A stretch of 63,517 nucleotides of DNA from Flavobacterium sp. (GTDB lineage Bacteria > Bacteroidota > Bacteroidia > Flavobacteriales > Flavobacteriaceae): positions 1-63,517 of the forward strand of contig VEQT01000007.1 in NCBI GenBank assembly GCA_018883065.1, in the 5' to 3' direction. Every line of letters starts with the position of its first letter. Within the stretch, counting starts at the first letter, position 1. Position numbers and translations under genes: made by a program. The notes under the pieces are model-generated. The model had not been told where the DNA came from. It was given only the letters and a program-made list of their open reading frames with translations, and ran no database searches. Shown here piece by piece: positions 9,568 through 18,386 of this stretch.

Positions 9568-10613
9568 TCAAAGGCAACGCGTGCGAGTATTGGAAAATGA
9601 TCGGAGTTTACAAAATTTGAAAAACTCTGAAAGCTTTTTACTTTTAGTCGAGGGTCGGCAAAAATATAATCGATACGAGCCGGATAATACTTGAATTTAT
9701 AAGTCTGTCCAAATCCGTGTCCTGCCTCTTCAAAACAATCTTGTAAATTGCCTTTGATGTTGCGATACACATAAGAAAACGGACTGTTGTTCATATCGCC
9801 ACATACTAAAATAGGGTATTCACAGGCCAATTTATGTTGCTGAATGATCTCGGCTTGCTGCTGCTGCTGACGAAATGCAGTACTGATTCGATTAAACACG
9901 AGCTGCGATCGCTGTTGGTTGATCACTTCAATGTTCTCGGACAATTCATTCACATCGGGCGAAATTTTAATGGATTGTAAATGCATATTGTACACCCGGA
10001 AAATTTCTTTGCCCCGTTTGATGTCGGCAAAAATTACATTGTTATTTGAATGGGCTGGCAATTCAAGATTTCCTTGATCAATGATAGGAAACTTTGAAAA
10101 AATAGCTTGTCCGGTTTTAATCTGTTTGCCTTGCATAAAAACATAGTGGTACGGATACACCTTTAAATCAACCTTAGCCGCAGTTGAATATTCTTGAATA
10201 CAAAGAATATCGGGATTGTGTTCGTTGATAAACTGAACAATGGTGTTTGGAATGTCTTTGCCCGGAAGCCAATCAAACAAATTAAAGAGACGCACATTGT
10301 AACTCATTACTTCAAAATCATTCTCTGAAGGAGCCAAATTGGTTTCTGAAAACTTGTAAAATTTAGTAATAAACGTAATCCCTATAAGCAACACCAAACC
10401 CGAAAGAATCATGTGGCGTTTGAGTTGCAGCAACCAATACGCAAAAAACAACGCATTTAGTATTAAAAAAAGAGGCATAAACAAGGTTAGAACCGCAACA
10501 AAAGGATACAATTTGGGTGCTAAAAAAGGCATACTGTAGGCCACACCTGTTAAAAGAGTGAGCACTATGTTGGCTATAAATACTAATTTATTAAACACCG
10601 AAAGGTTCTTCAT
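9564..10613 (-). CDS. Endonuclease/exonuclease/phosphatase family membrane protein
   Basis: A 349-residue protein with about three hydrophobic helices in residues 1-95 and a C-terminal EEP fold. Active-site signatures are visible: SYNVRLFN, ILCIQEYS (metal-binding Glu), CGDMNNSPFS and a terminal NSDHFPILARV (catalytic Asp-His). The fold is shared by DNase I-like nucleases and phosphoesterases. The membrane anchor suggests the catalytic domain acts at the inner membrane. Substrate cannot be assigned. It is 20 bp downstream of two rhomboid genes on the same strand, likely in one operon. Confidence 0.88.
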   Translation of the reverse strand: MKNLSVFNKLVFIANIVLTLLTGVAYSMPFLAPKLYPFVAVLTLFMPLFLILNALFFAYWLLQLKRHMILSGLVLLIGITFITKFYKFSETNLAPSENDFEVMSYNVRLFNLFDWLPGKDIPNTIVQFINEHNPDILCIQEYSTAAKVDLKVYPYHYVFMQGKQIKTGQAIFSKFPIIDQGNLELPAHSNNNVIFADIKRGKEIFRVYNMHLQSIKISPDVNELSENIEVINQQRSQLVFNRISTAFRQQQQQAEIIQQHKLACEYPILVCGDMNNSPFSYVYRNIKGNLQDCFEEAGHGFGQTYKFKYYPARIDYIFADPRLKVKSFQSFSNFVNSDHFPILARVAFD

Positions 10614-10633
10614 GCGTGCGAAAGGGCTGTGTG

Positions 10634-11506
10634 TTATTTACCGGCTTTAAATAAAAAATCTTTTTCATCAGAGCTAAGACTGTCATAACCCGATTGGCTA
10701 ATCTTATCTAAAATATCATCTATTTGCTGTTGAGTTTTGTCTTTGATAACCACTTTAGCTTTGGGCAGTGAACTTGTTTTTTGATAGTTTCTATGCACTT
10801 TCTTGAAAGTTGATTTCTGTTTTTTACCTGTTAGCTCGGCTAAAGTATCAAAAAAACGGGAAACAATTGTACTCAAATCAATGCCACCACGCAAGAATTG
10901 GATGTAAACAAAACCAAATAGAGCACCCGACAAATGGGCGATATGTCCGCCCGTATTCTCTGTAAAAAGCTGAAGTAAATCGATAAAAAGAATAAGCAAT
11001 GTAAACTGCCAAAGTTGAACAGTACCAAAAATCAATAATCGGATGGACATGTGTGGAGCGTAGGTTGTGGTAGCCACTAAAACAGCCATTATTGCACCCG
11101 AAGCACCTACTAATCCTGTACTAAAGCCAAGTGAAAAAAAACTGAATGCACATACAAAACCCAAGCCAGCTATTATCAAACCCAAAAGATATACACCCAA
11201 CAACTGCTTTTGGGTAAAAAATGTTTGGAACAATTTACCAGCAAAATTCAACACCATTAGGTTGAACAACAAATGAAAAAAACTGGCATGAAAAAAACCA
11301 TAGCTAAGTAAAGTCCAAGGTTGATAAGGCAAAAAATGGAAATCCGGTAGCAATTTAAGCCAGTCTGGAAAATAAAAAATTCCCAATTTAAACTGGTAAC
11401 AAAAAGGCAATGAAATCAAAAAAGCAGCGCAATTCCAGTAGATGAGTTTTTGTTCCATCCCTGCGGTTTTGTAGGCCAATTGTAAATCATTTATCCACTT
11501 CATCAC
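10634..11506 (-). CDS. Rhomboid family intramembrane serine protease (second of pair)
   Basis: A 290-residue polytopic membrane protein. The catalytic Ser is in GLVGASGAIMA and the catalytic His in GGHIAHLSGALFGF, so the dyad is intact. The HxxxxHLLFNL motif (HASFFHLLFNLMVLN) is present in the L1/TM2 region. After the six-helix core comes a soluble basic tail of roughly 80 residues ending in an acidic helix (QQQIDDILDKISQSG), a typical Bacteroidetes C-terminal extension. It is 8 bp from a paralogous rhomboid. Substrate unknown. Confidence 0.93.
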   Translation of the reverse strand: MMKWINDLQLAYKTAGMEQKLIYWNCAAFLISLPFCYQFKLGIFYFPDWLKLLPDFHFLPYQPWTLLSYGFFHASFFHLLFNLMVLNFAGKLFQTFFTQKQLLGVYLLGLIIAGLGFVCAFSFFSLGFSTGLVGASGAIMAVLVATTTYAPHMSIRLLIFGTVQLWQFTLLILFIDLLQLFTENTGGHIAHLSGALFGFVYIQFLRGGIDLSTIVSRFFDTLAELTGKKQKSTFKKVHRNYQKTSSLPKAKVVIKDKTQQQIDDILDKISQSGYDSLSSDEKDFLFKAGK

Positions 11507-11514
11507 AGGAAATT

Positions 11515-12342
11515 TTAGTGCCAGCGGTGGCTATTAAATTCATTTTTCTTCCAATACCAAACCATTAAAAAACCAACTAAAGCGCCGCCAATGTGAGCAA
11601 AGTGAGCAATACCCGAAGCGCCGCCAAAAATAGACTCTCCACTCACTCCCATAAACAAATCGATGGCCAACAAACCAGGCACAAAATACTTTGCTTTAAT
11701 GGGAATTGGAATAAACATGAGGCCTAACTCTGCATTGGGCGCAATAAACGCAAAAGCAACCAACAAACCATAAATGGCTCCCGAAGCCCCAACAGCAGGC
11801 GTTTGATACAATTGAACTGCTTTCATCAAGGTGTTGAAATCGGGTTGAGCAACTCGGGCTTTTTCAAGAATAGAGGCCGTTTGACTAGAAATGAGCTGAC
11901 CATTTTCGTCAAAAATTGTGGCATAATTGGTATTGAGTAAAACCTGAAGATCGGCTGAAGAAAGGTGCAAATGAGCCAATTGGTCTACTAAGTGATGAAT
12001 TTGAACATAATTGACCAAACTGTGTAACATGGCGGCACCCAGTCCGCAAGAGATATAAAAAAACAAAAACTTCATTCCACCCCAATAATGTTCCAAAATA
12101 CTACCAAAGGAATACAAGGCAAACATATTAAACGCGATATGCATGATGTTTGAAAAATCACCTGTATATACCGCTGCATGCATGAACATGTGGGTAAGCG
12201 GTTGCCAAAACTGAAAAGTATTGGCCTCAAAATAATACAATGACAAAAACTCGTAGGCCACCTCTCCAAGCAATTGTGAGCCAATAAAAAATAAAAAGTT
12301 AACGATTAACAGCTGTTTTACAGTTGGGGTTATGGGCATCAT
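11515..12342 (-). CDS. Rhomboid family intramembrane serine protease (first of pair)
   Basis: A 275-residue rhomboid with the nucleophile in PAVGASGAIYGLL and the His in GIAHFAHIGGALVGF. HIAFNMFALYSFG corresponds to the conserved TM2 motif. An insertion of about 60 hydrophilic residues (near residues 120-180) separates TM3 from the serine helix and would form an exposed loop. Its ATG overlaps the mutL stop by four bases (ATGA), so translation is coupled. The pair is probably an old duplication because the two proteins differ widely outside the catalytic motifs. Confidence 0.93.
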   Translation of the reverse strand: MMPITPTVKQLLIVNFLFFIGSQLLGEVAYEFLSLYYFEANTFQFWQPLTHMFMHAAVYTGDFSNIMHIAFNMFALYSFGSILEHYWGGMKFLFFYISCGLGAAMLHSLVNYVQIHHLVDQLAHLHLSSADLQVLLNTNYATIFDENGQLISSQTASILEKARVAQPDFNTLMKAVQLYQTPAVGASGAIYGLLVAFAFIAPNAELGLMFIPIPIKAKYFVPGLLAIDLFMGVSGESIFGGASGIAHFAHIGGALVGFLMVWYWKKNEFNSHRWH

Positions 12343-14186
12343 AGGGCAAATTTTTTATCTATTTCGTCAAGGCTAATGGTGGTAAAAGTAGGTTTTTGAA
12401 AAGGAGACACCGCGGCATCTTTACAGGCAAACAAACTATTGACCAAATGCTCTTGTTCTTGTTCTGTGAGGTAACTTCCGGTTTTTACAGCCATTGACTT
12501 TGCAATGGATTTTGCAATAGAATCATTGGTACTAAAGCTACTAGCTGGAATACCATGAGACAAATCATGCAAAATAGACTCCAATACAGCTTCTACCTCT
12601 GATGGGTTGAGTTGTGGAGGCAATGCATCAAGTACCAGTTCGTCTTGTTTGCCTTCGCCAAAAACAAAACCAATGGCTTGTAATGACGGGAGTAATTCAT
12701 GTAGCAAATGGAGTTCATGAACCGAAAAAGCAAGCCGCAACGGAAACAACAAGGGCTGACTTTGCGCTTGTTTCACCGTCATATTGGTTAGTAGTTGTTC
12801 ATATAAAATACGTTGGTGTGCCCGGTGTTGATCTATAATCACTATTCCCGATTTAATTGGACTTACAATGTACTTGCGTTGCAATTGATAGGGCCTTGAA
12901 CTGCTTGTCTCTTCGTTGGGCTCCTCAAACAAGCGGGCTGAAATTTCTTCGTTCTCAAATCGATGGCCTTCCGAAGTGTATAGAGCTTGTGTATCTTGTT
13001 GAAGACCTACATACAAACTCTCCCAATTGGAGGTATCTGGTTTAGCAGGTGAAGGTCGTGATGTTCGTGGCGAATGGAATTCAAACGGATTAAAATTGCC
13101 ATCCAATTGAATGGTAGGAGTAGCAGCCAATTTATCTTTAAAATGATAGGGGGTGTCGAGGTTTGCATCTCTTTCAAAATCCAGCACTGGTGCTACATTA
13201 AATTGACCTAAACTGTGTTTAATTGTGGAACGAAGTATAGCATATAAGGCTTGTTCATCATCAAATTTGATTTCGGTTTTGGTAGGATGAATGTTGATGT
13301 CAATGCTGCTAGGCGGCACTTGCAAGTACAAAAAATAACTGGGCTGGGCGCCATCAGGCAACAAACCCTCATAGGCAGCCAAAACAGCGTGATGCAAATA
13401 CCCACTTTTGATGAAGCGATCATTTACGAAAAAAAACTGCTCCCCGCGGGTTTTCTTAGCAAACGCTGGCTTCGATACAAAACCCTGAATTTGAACCAAA
13501 TCGGTTTCTTCTTGAACGGGTACTAACTTTTCGTTGGTTTTACCCAAAAATAAACCCACGATGCGCTGACGTAAATTGGTTGAGGGTAAATTATAAAGCT
13601 CACTGCCGTTGTGAATTAAGGTAAAATGAATGGCGGGATGAGCCATGGCTATCCGCTGAAATTCCTCGACAACATGCTTGAACTCCACGGTATCAGACTT
13701 CAAAAAATTGCGTCTGGCTGGAATATTGTAAAATAGATTTTTAACCGAAAAAGATGTGCCTTTGGGCAAAACGGCTGCTTCTTGCGCAATGAATCTGCTG
13801 CCTTCTACGCTAATGTAGATGCCCAATTCTTGTTGATCCTGCTTGGTTCTCAACTCTACATGGGCAATGGCGGCAATTGAGGCCAATGCTTCTCCTCGAA
13901 ATCCTTTGGTATGTAATGAAAATAAATCTTCTGCTTGACGAATTTTTGAAGTGGCATGACGTTCAAAACAGAGCATCGCATCATCTTGATTCATTCCTAC
14001 TCCATTATCAATAACTTGAACTAAAGTTTTTCCGGCGTCTTTGATGATTAATTTGATATCTGATGCTTTTGCATCCACCGCATTTTCCATCAACTCTTTT
14101 ACAACCGAGGCAGGACGCTGCACCACTTCACCGGCCGCAATTTGGTTGGCCACATGATCGGGAAGAAGTTGAATAATACCTGGCAT
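12339..14186 (-). CDS. mutL: DNA mismatch repair protein MutL
   Basis: MutL couples MutS recognition to downstream repair. The 615-residue protein has an intact GHKL ATPase: ELMENAVDAKA (N-box), VIDNGVGM and TKGFRGEALASIAA. The C-terminal dimerisation domain starts near residue 430. The region equivalent to the endonuclease motif DQHAxxExxxxE reads DQHRAHQRILYE (near residue 450), and the CPHGRP-like motif near the end reads SPFQKPT, so metal-dependent nicking may be impaired. It heads an operon with two rhomboid genes. Confidence 0.96.
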   Translation of the reverse strand: MPGIIQLLPDHVANQIAAGEVVQRPASVVKELMENAVDAKASDIKLIIKDAGKTLVQVIDNGVGMNQDDAMLCFERHATSKIRQAEDLFSLHTKGFRGEALASIAAIAHVELRTKQDQQELGIYISVEGSRFIAQEAAVLPKGTSFSVKNLFYNIPARRNFLKSDTVEFKHVVEEFQRIAMAHPAIHFTLIHNGSELYNLPSTNLRQRIVGLFLGKTNEKLVPVQEETDLVQIQGFVSKPAFAKKTRGEQFFFVNDRFIKSGYLHHAVLAAYEGLLPDGAQPSYFLYLQVPPSSIDINIHPTKTEIKFDDEQALYAILRSTIKHSLGQFNVAPVLDFERDANLDTPYHFKDKLAATPTIQLDGNFNPFEFHSPRTSRPSPAKPDTSNWESLYVGLQQDTQALYTSEGHRFENEEISARLFEEPNEETSSSRPYQLQRKYIVSPIKSGIVIIDQHRAHQRILYEQLLTNMTVKQAQSQPLLFPLRLAFSVHELHLLHELLPSLQAIGFVFGEGKQDELVLDALPPQLNPSEVEAVLESILHDLSHGIPASSFSTNDSIAKSIAKSMAVKTGSYLTEQEQEHLVNSLFACKDAAVSPFQKPTFTTISLDEIDKKFAL

Positions 14187-14259
14187 AAGAAGGAATTTAA
14201 CGTTGGATTGCGACGTTCACAAATTTATAAAATAATGTTGGCTTAAAAATGGAAATAAA

Positions 14260-14290
14260 ACGAAAAAACCCACGTAAATCAAGCGGGTTT
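14260..14290 (-). terminator. Intrinsic terminator after ribH
   Basis: On the minus strand an 8-bp stem (AAACCCGC with GTGGGTTT, one G-U pair) with a 9-nt loop is followed by a run of T. It lies between the ribH stop and the mutL start. Confidence 0.75.
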
Positions 14291-14321
14291 ATGGATTGAT
14301 ACTGGTACTGTTTAACAACGC

Positions 14322-14804
14322 TTACTGCCCTAAACTTACCATTTTTATAGCAGCAATGGCGGCTTCTGTACCCTTATTTCCATGAACACCACCACTTCGA
14401 TCAATGGATTGTTGCAGGGAATTATCGGTCAATACACAAAAAATTACTGGAACATCATACTGAACATTAAGGTCTTTTATTCCTTGCGTGACACCCTCAC
14501 AAACAAATTCAAAATGCATGGTTTCACCTTTAATCACGCAGCCAATCACAATAACCACATCAACGGCTTGGGTACTGATCATTTTCTTGGCTCCATACAC
14601 CAATTCAAAACTACCCGGCACATTCCATCGAATAAGGTTATTTGGTTGCGCACCGCAATCCAATAGTGCATTTATGGCACCTTGATATAAGCCCTCGGTA
14701 ACAGTTTCGTTCCATTCTGAAACAACAATCCCAAACCGAATATGCTTCGCGTTTGGGATTGCGTTTTTATCGTAATTGGATAAATTTTTATTTGCTGTAG
14801 CCAT
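14322..14804 (-). CDS. ribH: 6,7-dimethyl-8-ribityllumazine synthase
   Basis: Penultimate enzyme of riboflavin synthesis, condensing the ribityl-uracil with 3,4-dihydroxy-2-butanone 4-phosphate. The 160-residue sequence contains VVSEWNETVTEGL, the substrate motif WNVPGSFELV, GCVIKGETMHFEFVCE, and PVIFCVLTDNSLQQSIDRSGG with GNKG near the C-terminus. Length is normal. It follows the TPR membrane protein by 53 bp on the same strand and ends in an intrinsic terminator. Confidence 0.96.
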   Translation of the reverse strand: MATANKNLSNYDKNAIPNAKHIRFGIVVSEWNETVTEGLYQGAINALLDCGAQPNNLIRWNVPGSFELVYGAKKMISTQAVDVVIVIGCVIKGETMHFEFVCEGVTQGIKDLNVQYDVPVIFCVLTDNSLQQSIDRSGGVHGNKGTEAAIAAIKMVSLGQ

Positions 14805-14857
14805 AAAACATGTAGTTTACAAGAAAAGCCGAAGCAATTTACTTGAGTTTGGCTAAT

Positions 14858-15640
14858 TTATTGTGCTAATCCGATGTATCCGTCAACAGTTGAACCTTCA
14901 GCTGTATTTTCATACTTCTCTTTCAATTCATTGAAATAAGTTAAAGCTTCAGCTTTGTTTCCAAGTGCTAAAGCTGTTTGACCTGCTTTCAATAAAAAAC
15001 GTGGGGTTGTGAACTCATTTGGATTTAATCTGGCCGCTTTTACATAAAATTCCAAGGCCTCCTTGGGTTGATTTTTTTGAGAAAACGCATCGCCAATAGC
15101 TCCTTGAGCCAATACACTCATTACTACGTCATCTGACTTAAATTTCTCTAATGAAGCAATTGCTTCAGTGTATTTACCCGTATTCAAATAAGCAATTCCG
15201 GCATAATAATTGGCCATATTTCCGGCTGCTGTACCTTCATATTTGTTAGCAATGTCTACAAATCCAAATTTACCTTCAGACCCTTTTAAACACAAAGCAA
15301 ACAAAGAATCACTTTTTACACCATCAACTGCTTTTTGAAAGTTTTGTTGTGCTTCAAATAACTCATTTGCCGCTTCAGCTTCTTTGGGTTGTACAATAAA
15401 TTTTTCATACATCACATAACCCACAGTAACAAGAGCTATAGCCGCTACAACTCCAAAAATAATCTTTTGGTTGCGCGCTACCCATTCTTCAGTTTTTGAA
15501 GCAGTTGCATCCAAAGTATTGAAAACGCCTGCAGTAGTGCTGTCTTTTTCATCCACATTTACATCTTCCAAAAAGGCGTCGTCTACTTTCTCTGCTTTTT
15601 CTTTTGGTGATTTGTATCCTCGTTTATTGTATGTTGCCAT
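14858..15640 (-). CDS. Tetratricopeptide-repeat membrane protein (YfgM-like)
   Basis: A 260-residue protein with a charged cytoplasmic N-terminus, one transmembrane helix near residues 57-76 (IIFGVVAAIALVTVGYVMY) and a periplasmic domain of about four TPR-like repeats (GIAYLNTGKYTEAIASLEKF, GDAFSQKNQPKEALEFYVKA). The topology resembles E. coli YfgM, a SecYEG/PpiD-associated protein, but that equivalence is inference. It is the first gene of the ribH transcript with a good promoter at 15662-15694. Confidence 0.88.
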   Translation of the reverse strand: MATYNKRGYKSPKEKAEKVDDAFLEDVNVDEKDSTTAGVFNTLDATASKTEEWVARNQKIIFGVVAAIALVTVGYVMYEKFIVQPKEAEAANELFEAQQNFQKAVDGVKSDSLFALCLKGSEGKFGFVDIANKYEGTAAGNMANYYAGIAYLNTGKYTEAIASLEKFKSDDVVMSVLAQGAIGDAFSQKNQPKEALEFYVKAARLNPNEFTTPRFLLKAGQTALALGNKAEALTYFNELKEKYENTAEGSTVDGYIGLAQ

Positions 15641-15661
15641 TTCATTTCATTTAGTGAGCCG

Positions 15662-15694
15662 CAAAAATAAAATTTTTATTCAAACTCGCACAAA
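15662..15694 (-). promoter_or_regulatory. Putative promoter for the TPR protein and ribH
   Basis: On the minus strand TATTTTTG (complement of 15662-15669) and TTTG (complement of 15691-15694) are 21 bp apart, matching the Bacteroidetes -7/-33 consensus. The ATG is at 15640. Confidence 0.6.
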
Positions 15695-15834
15695 AAAAAT
15701 GCGATAATATTCATTTATTTACGCATTCTACACCAGCCATTTTGATCTTGAATTACACCCAAACCAAGCGGTCGTTTTGCATCCTAAAAAAATTAGGTAG
15801 ATCGTCATATTTTCAATAATTTGCAACCCAATTT

Positions 15835-15859
15835 AAAAACACAACTTGGCTGTGTTTTT
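15835..15859. other. Hairpin with flanking A/T runs upstream of recF
   Basis: AAAAACACA at 15835-15843 pairs with TGTGTTTTT at 15851-15859 around a 7-nt loop, terminator-like on either strand. It sits 15 bp before the recF ATG. It could attenuate recF or mark the end of a short leader. Nothing else recognisable was seen in the 233-bp gap 15641-15873. Confidence 0.4.
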
Positions 15860-15873
15860 TGCTAGCTCACCCG

Positions 15874-16953
15874 ATGTTTTTACTCGCTATTTCTTTATTC
15901 AACTACAAAAATTTTACGCAAGAGCAGTTCGAAATGGATGCTAAAATCAACTGCTTTGTTGGCAAAAATGGTGTGGGAAAAACCAATGTCTTAGACGCCA
16001 TTTACCATTTAGCTACTGGTAAGAGTTATTTTAACCCACAATCGGTTCAAAACATCAAACACGGTGAAGAGTTTTTTGTAATTGAAGGTGTTTTCGAGAA
16101 AAACGAACGCAAAGAAACCATCCATTGCAGTTTAAAAAAAGGCCAAAAAAAACTACTGAAACGAAACGGGAAGGTGTACGAAAAATTTTCAGACCATGTG
16201 GGATTTATTCCTTTGGTGATTATTTCTCCCGCCGATTCCGATTTAATTACAGAAGGAAGTGAAACGCGCAGAAAATTCATGGATAGTGTACTGGCACAGT
16301 TGGATAACACCTATTTGCATCAACTCATCCAATACCAAAAAACCGTGAGTCAACGCAATGCGCTACTCAAATATTTTGCACTCAATCGTACCTTTGACGC
16401 CACTACCCTATCCATATACGACGAACAATTGGCCGAATTGGGACCACAATTATTTGAAAAAAGAGCACAATTTATTGCTGATTTTACGCCCATTTTCAAT
16501 GCACATCATCAAGCCATTACTGGCCAAGCCGAAACTGTACAGTTGGTATATGAAAGTCATTTGTACAACGGTAATTTTTTAGACCAATTGAAGGAAAAAT
16601 TGTCGGTTGACAAGGTACTTCAATACACGTCTATTGGAATCCACAAGGACGATTTATCGTTTCAAATTGATCATTTTCCGATTAAAAAATTTGGATCTCA
16701 GGGCCAACAAAAAAGCTATTTAATTGCACTTAAATTGGCTCAATTTGAATTTATAAAAAAACAAAGCGGAGTAAAACCCATCTTGCTTTTTGACGATGTT
16801 TTTGACAAACTTGATGAATTCCGCGTTGGTAAAATTATCGATATGGTAAACAAGGACAGTTTTGGACAACTATTTATATCTGATACGCATCCCGAACGCA
16901 CCGAGCAGGTAGTAAAACAAACCAATCAATCCTATAAAATTGTACACTTATAA
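15874..16953 (+). CDS. recF: DNA replication and repair protein RecF
   Basis: SMC-like ATPase that acts with RecO and RecR to load RecA at gaps. The 359-residue protein has Walker [10 protein letters not shown] at residues 30-38, the ABC-type signature region [17 protein letters not shown], and Walker [14 protein letters not shown]. The ATG at 15874 ([14 protein letters not shown]) is chosen over a TTG five codons upstream because RecF proteins begin directly with this beta strand. It is separated from the next gene by 52 bp. Confidence 0.95.
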   Translation: MFLLAISLFNYKNFTQEQFEMDAKINCFVGKNGVGKTNVLDAIYHLATGKSYFNPQSVQNIKHGEEFFVIEGVFEKNERKETIHCSLKKGQKKLLKRNGKVYEKFSDHVGFIPLVIISPADSDLITEGSETRRKFMDSVLAQLDNTYLHQLIQYQKTVSQRNALLKYFALNRTFDATTLSIYDEQLAELGPQLFEKRAQFIADFTPIFNAHHQAITGQAETVQLVYESHLYNGNFLDQLKEKLSVDKVLQYTSIGIHKDDLSFQIDHFPIKKFGSQGQQKSYLIALKLAQFEFIKKQSGVKPILLFDDVFDKLDEFRVGKIIDMVNKDSFGQLFISDTHPERTEQVVKQTNQSYKIVHL

Positions 16954-17005
16954 TTACAGCACATGGTATTACCGTAATTTAGCCATAACTAAAAATAATC
17001 TAGAC

Positions 17006-17704
17006 ATGAAACATAAACTGCTTTTTTCTTTACTCGGCATTTTCCTTATTATGGCTTGTCATAGCCAACAATCAGGTTCAGTTGAATCAGTACCTGCTAG
17101 CCAATTTGCCTACGAACTCAAACAAACCAAACAAGCCCAACTGCTCGATGTGCGCACCGCCGAGGAGTTTGCCAGCCAACACATTGAAGGTGCAATAAAC
17201 GTGGATTGGAACGGTTCATCTTTTGAGACAGAAACCAAAAAATTGGATGCCTCAAAACCAGTTTTTGTATACTGTCTTTCTGGCGGACGAAGCAAAAAAG
17301 CAGCATACAAATTGACCGAAATGGGATTTAAAAAAGTGGTAGAACTTAGTGGAGGTATACTCAAATGGAATGCAGCTGGCTTTGCTGAACCCAACGATAA
17401 AATTGTGGGCATGTGTAGCCAAGAATACGAGGATATGATTAAAGCAAATCCCAAAATACTGATTAACTTTTATGCCGAATGGTGTGCACCTTGCAAAAAA
17501 ATGGCGCCCTATGTATTGCAACTTCAAAAAGAATTAGCCGGAAATATTCACTTGGTTCGGTTAAATGCCGATGAACACAAAACCCTTTTGAAACAACTCA
17601 AAATAGACGAGCTTCCCACCTTTATTTACCTCGAAAACCAAAAAGAAATGTGGAGACAAAGCGGTTTCATTAGTGAAACAGATCTCCGATTAAAGCTTAA
17701 ATAA
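17006..17704 (+). CDS. Rhodanese-thioredoxin fusion lipoprotein
   Basis: A 232-residue predicted lipoprotein: the signal peptide MKHKLLFSLLGIFLIMAC ends in a lipobox with Cys18. A rhodanese domain follows with LLDVRTAEEFASQHIEGA and the active-site loop VYCLSGGRS (Cys of the persulfide site). The C-terminal half is a thioredoxin fold with FYAEWCAPCKKMAPYV and a cis-Pro region ELPTFIYL. Both catalytic centres appear intact, pointing to periplasmic thiol or persulfide chemistry. The ATG at 17006 is preferred over an upstream in-frame start that would precede the signal peptide and overlap recF. Confidence 0.92.
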   Translation: MKHKLLFSLLGIFLIMACHSQQSGSVESVPASQFAYELKQTKQAQLLDVRTAEEFASQHIEGAINVDWNGSSFETETKKLDASKPVFVYCLSGGRSKKAAYKLTEMGFKKVVELSGGILKWNAAGFAEPNDKIVGMCSQEYEDMIKANPKILINFYAEWCAPCKKMAPYVLQLQKELAGNIHLVRLNADEHKTLLKQLKIDELPTFIYLENQKEMWRQSGFISETDLRLKLK

Positions 17705-17705
17705 C

Positions 17706-18380
17706 ATGATTTCAGTAGCTTCTTGGCAATTTCTTACCGATTTAGCCCAAAACAATTCTCGGGAATGGTTTTTGGCAAATGCTAGTCGTTATGCGCAGTT
17801 CAAAGCAAATTACCAAGCACTTATTGCCGAACTTCTCATCGAAATGCAAGCAATTGATCCACATTTGGAATTACTAAGCCCAAAGCATTGTAGTTTTCGT
17901 ATACACAAAGATTTGCGTTTTTCTAAAGATAAAACACCCTATAAAACCCATTTGGGCATCTGGTTTAACACAAACCGAAATTGGGATAATGCCCCCGGAT
18001 ATTACTTGCATCTTGAACCTGGAAAGAGCTTTATAGCCGGTGGTATTTATTTTCCTGCAGCAGAACAACTTCGGAAAATTAGACGAGAAATATCATTTTT
18101 TCATGAAGAGCTTAGCGATCTCTTAAATCAAGCCCCATTTGTTACTCAATTTAACGGGTTTGATAGGGACGAGACCAACCAGTTAAAAACAGGCCCAAAA
18201 GACGTTGATAAAAATCACGTTGCGATTGACTTTTTGAAATTAAAAAGTTTCACCTTCAGTCAAAAAATTTCAGATGAAGCCGTTTTTTCGAAACAATGTA
18301 AAGCCAATACCTTACTGCAATTTCAAAGCATGAAACCCCTAATTGATTTCTTGTATCGCGGATTGGAAACAGATGAATAA
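17706..18380 (+). CDS. DUF2461 (TIGR02453) domain protein
   Basis: A 224-residue protein of the DUF2461 family, function unknown. Diagnostic segments are FLTDLAQNNSREWFLANASRY near the N-terminus, SFRIHKDLRFSKDKTPYKTH in the middle and YYLHLEPGKSFIAGGIY. It begins 1 bp after the rhodanese-thioredoxin stop, so the two are surely co-transcribed. No signal peptide is visible; a cytoplasmic location is likely. Confidence 0.9.
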   Translation: MISVASWQFLTDLAQNNSREWFLANASRYAQFKANYQALIAELLIEMQAIDPHLELLSPKHCSFRIHKDLRFSKDKTPYKTHLGIWFNTNRNWDNAPGYYLHLEPGKSFIAGGIYFPAAEQLRKIRREISFFHEELSDLLNQAPFVTQFNGFDRDETNQLKTGPKDVDKNHVAIDFLKLKSFTFSQKISDEAVFSKQCKANTLLQFQSMKPLIDFLYRGLETDE

Positions 18381-18386
18381 CAACAG

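Noticed and set aside
15859..15873. TTG start five codons upstream of recF
   Set aside because: It overlaps the T run of the hairpin at 15835-15859 and adds residues not seen in RecF.
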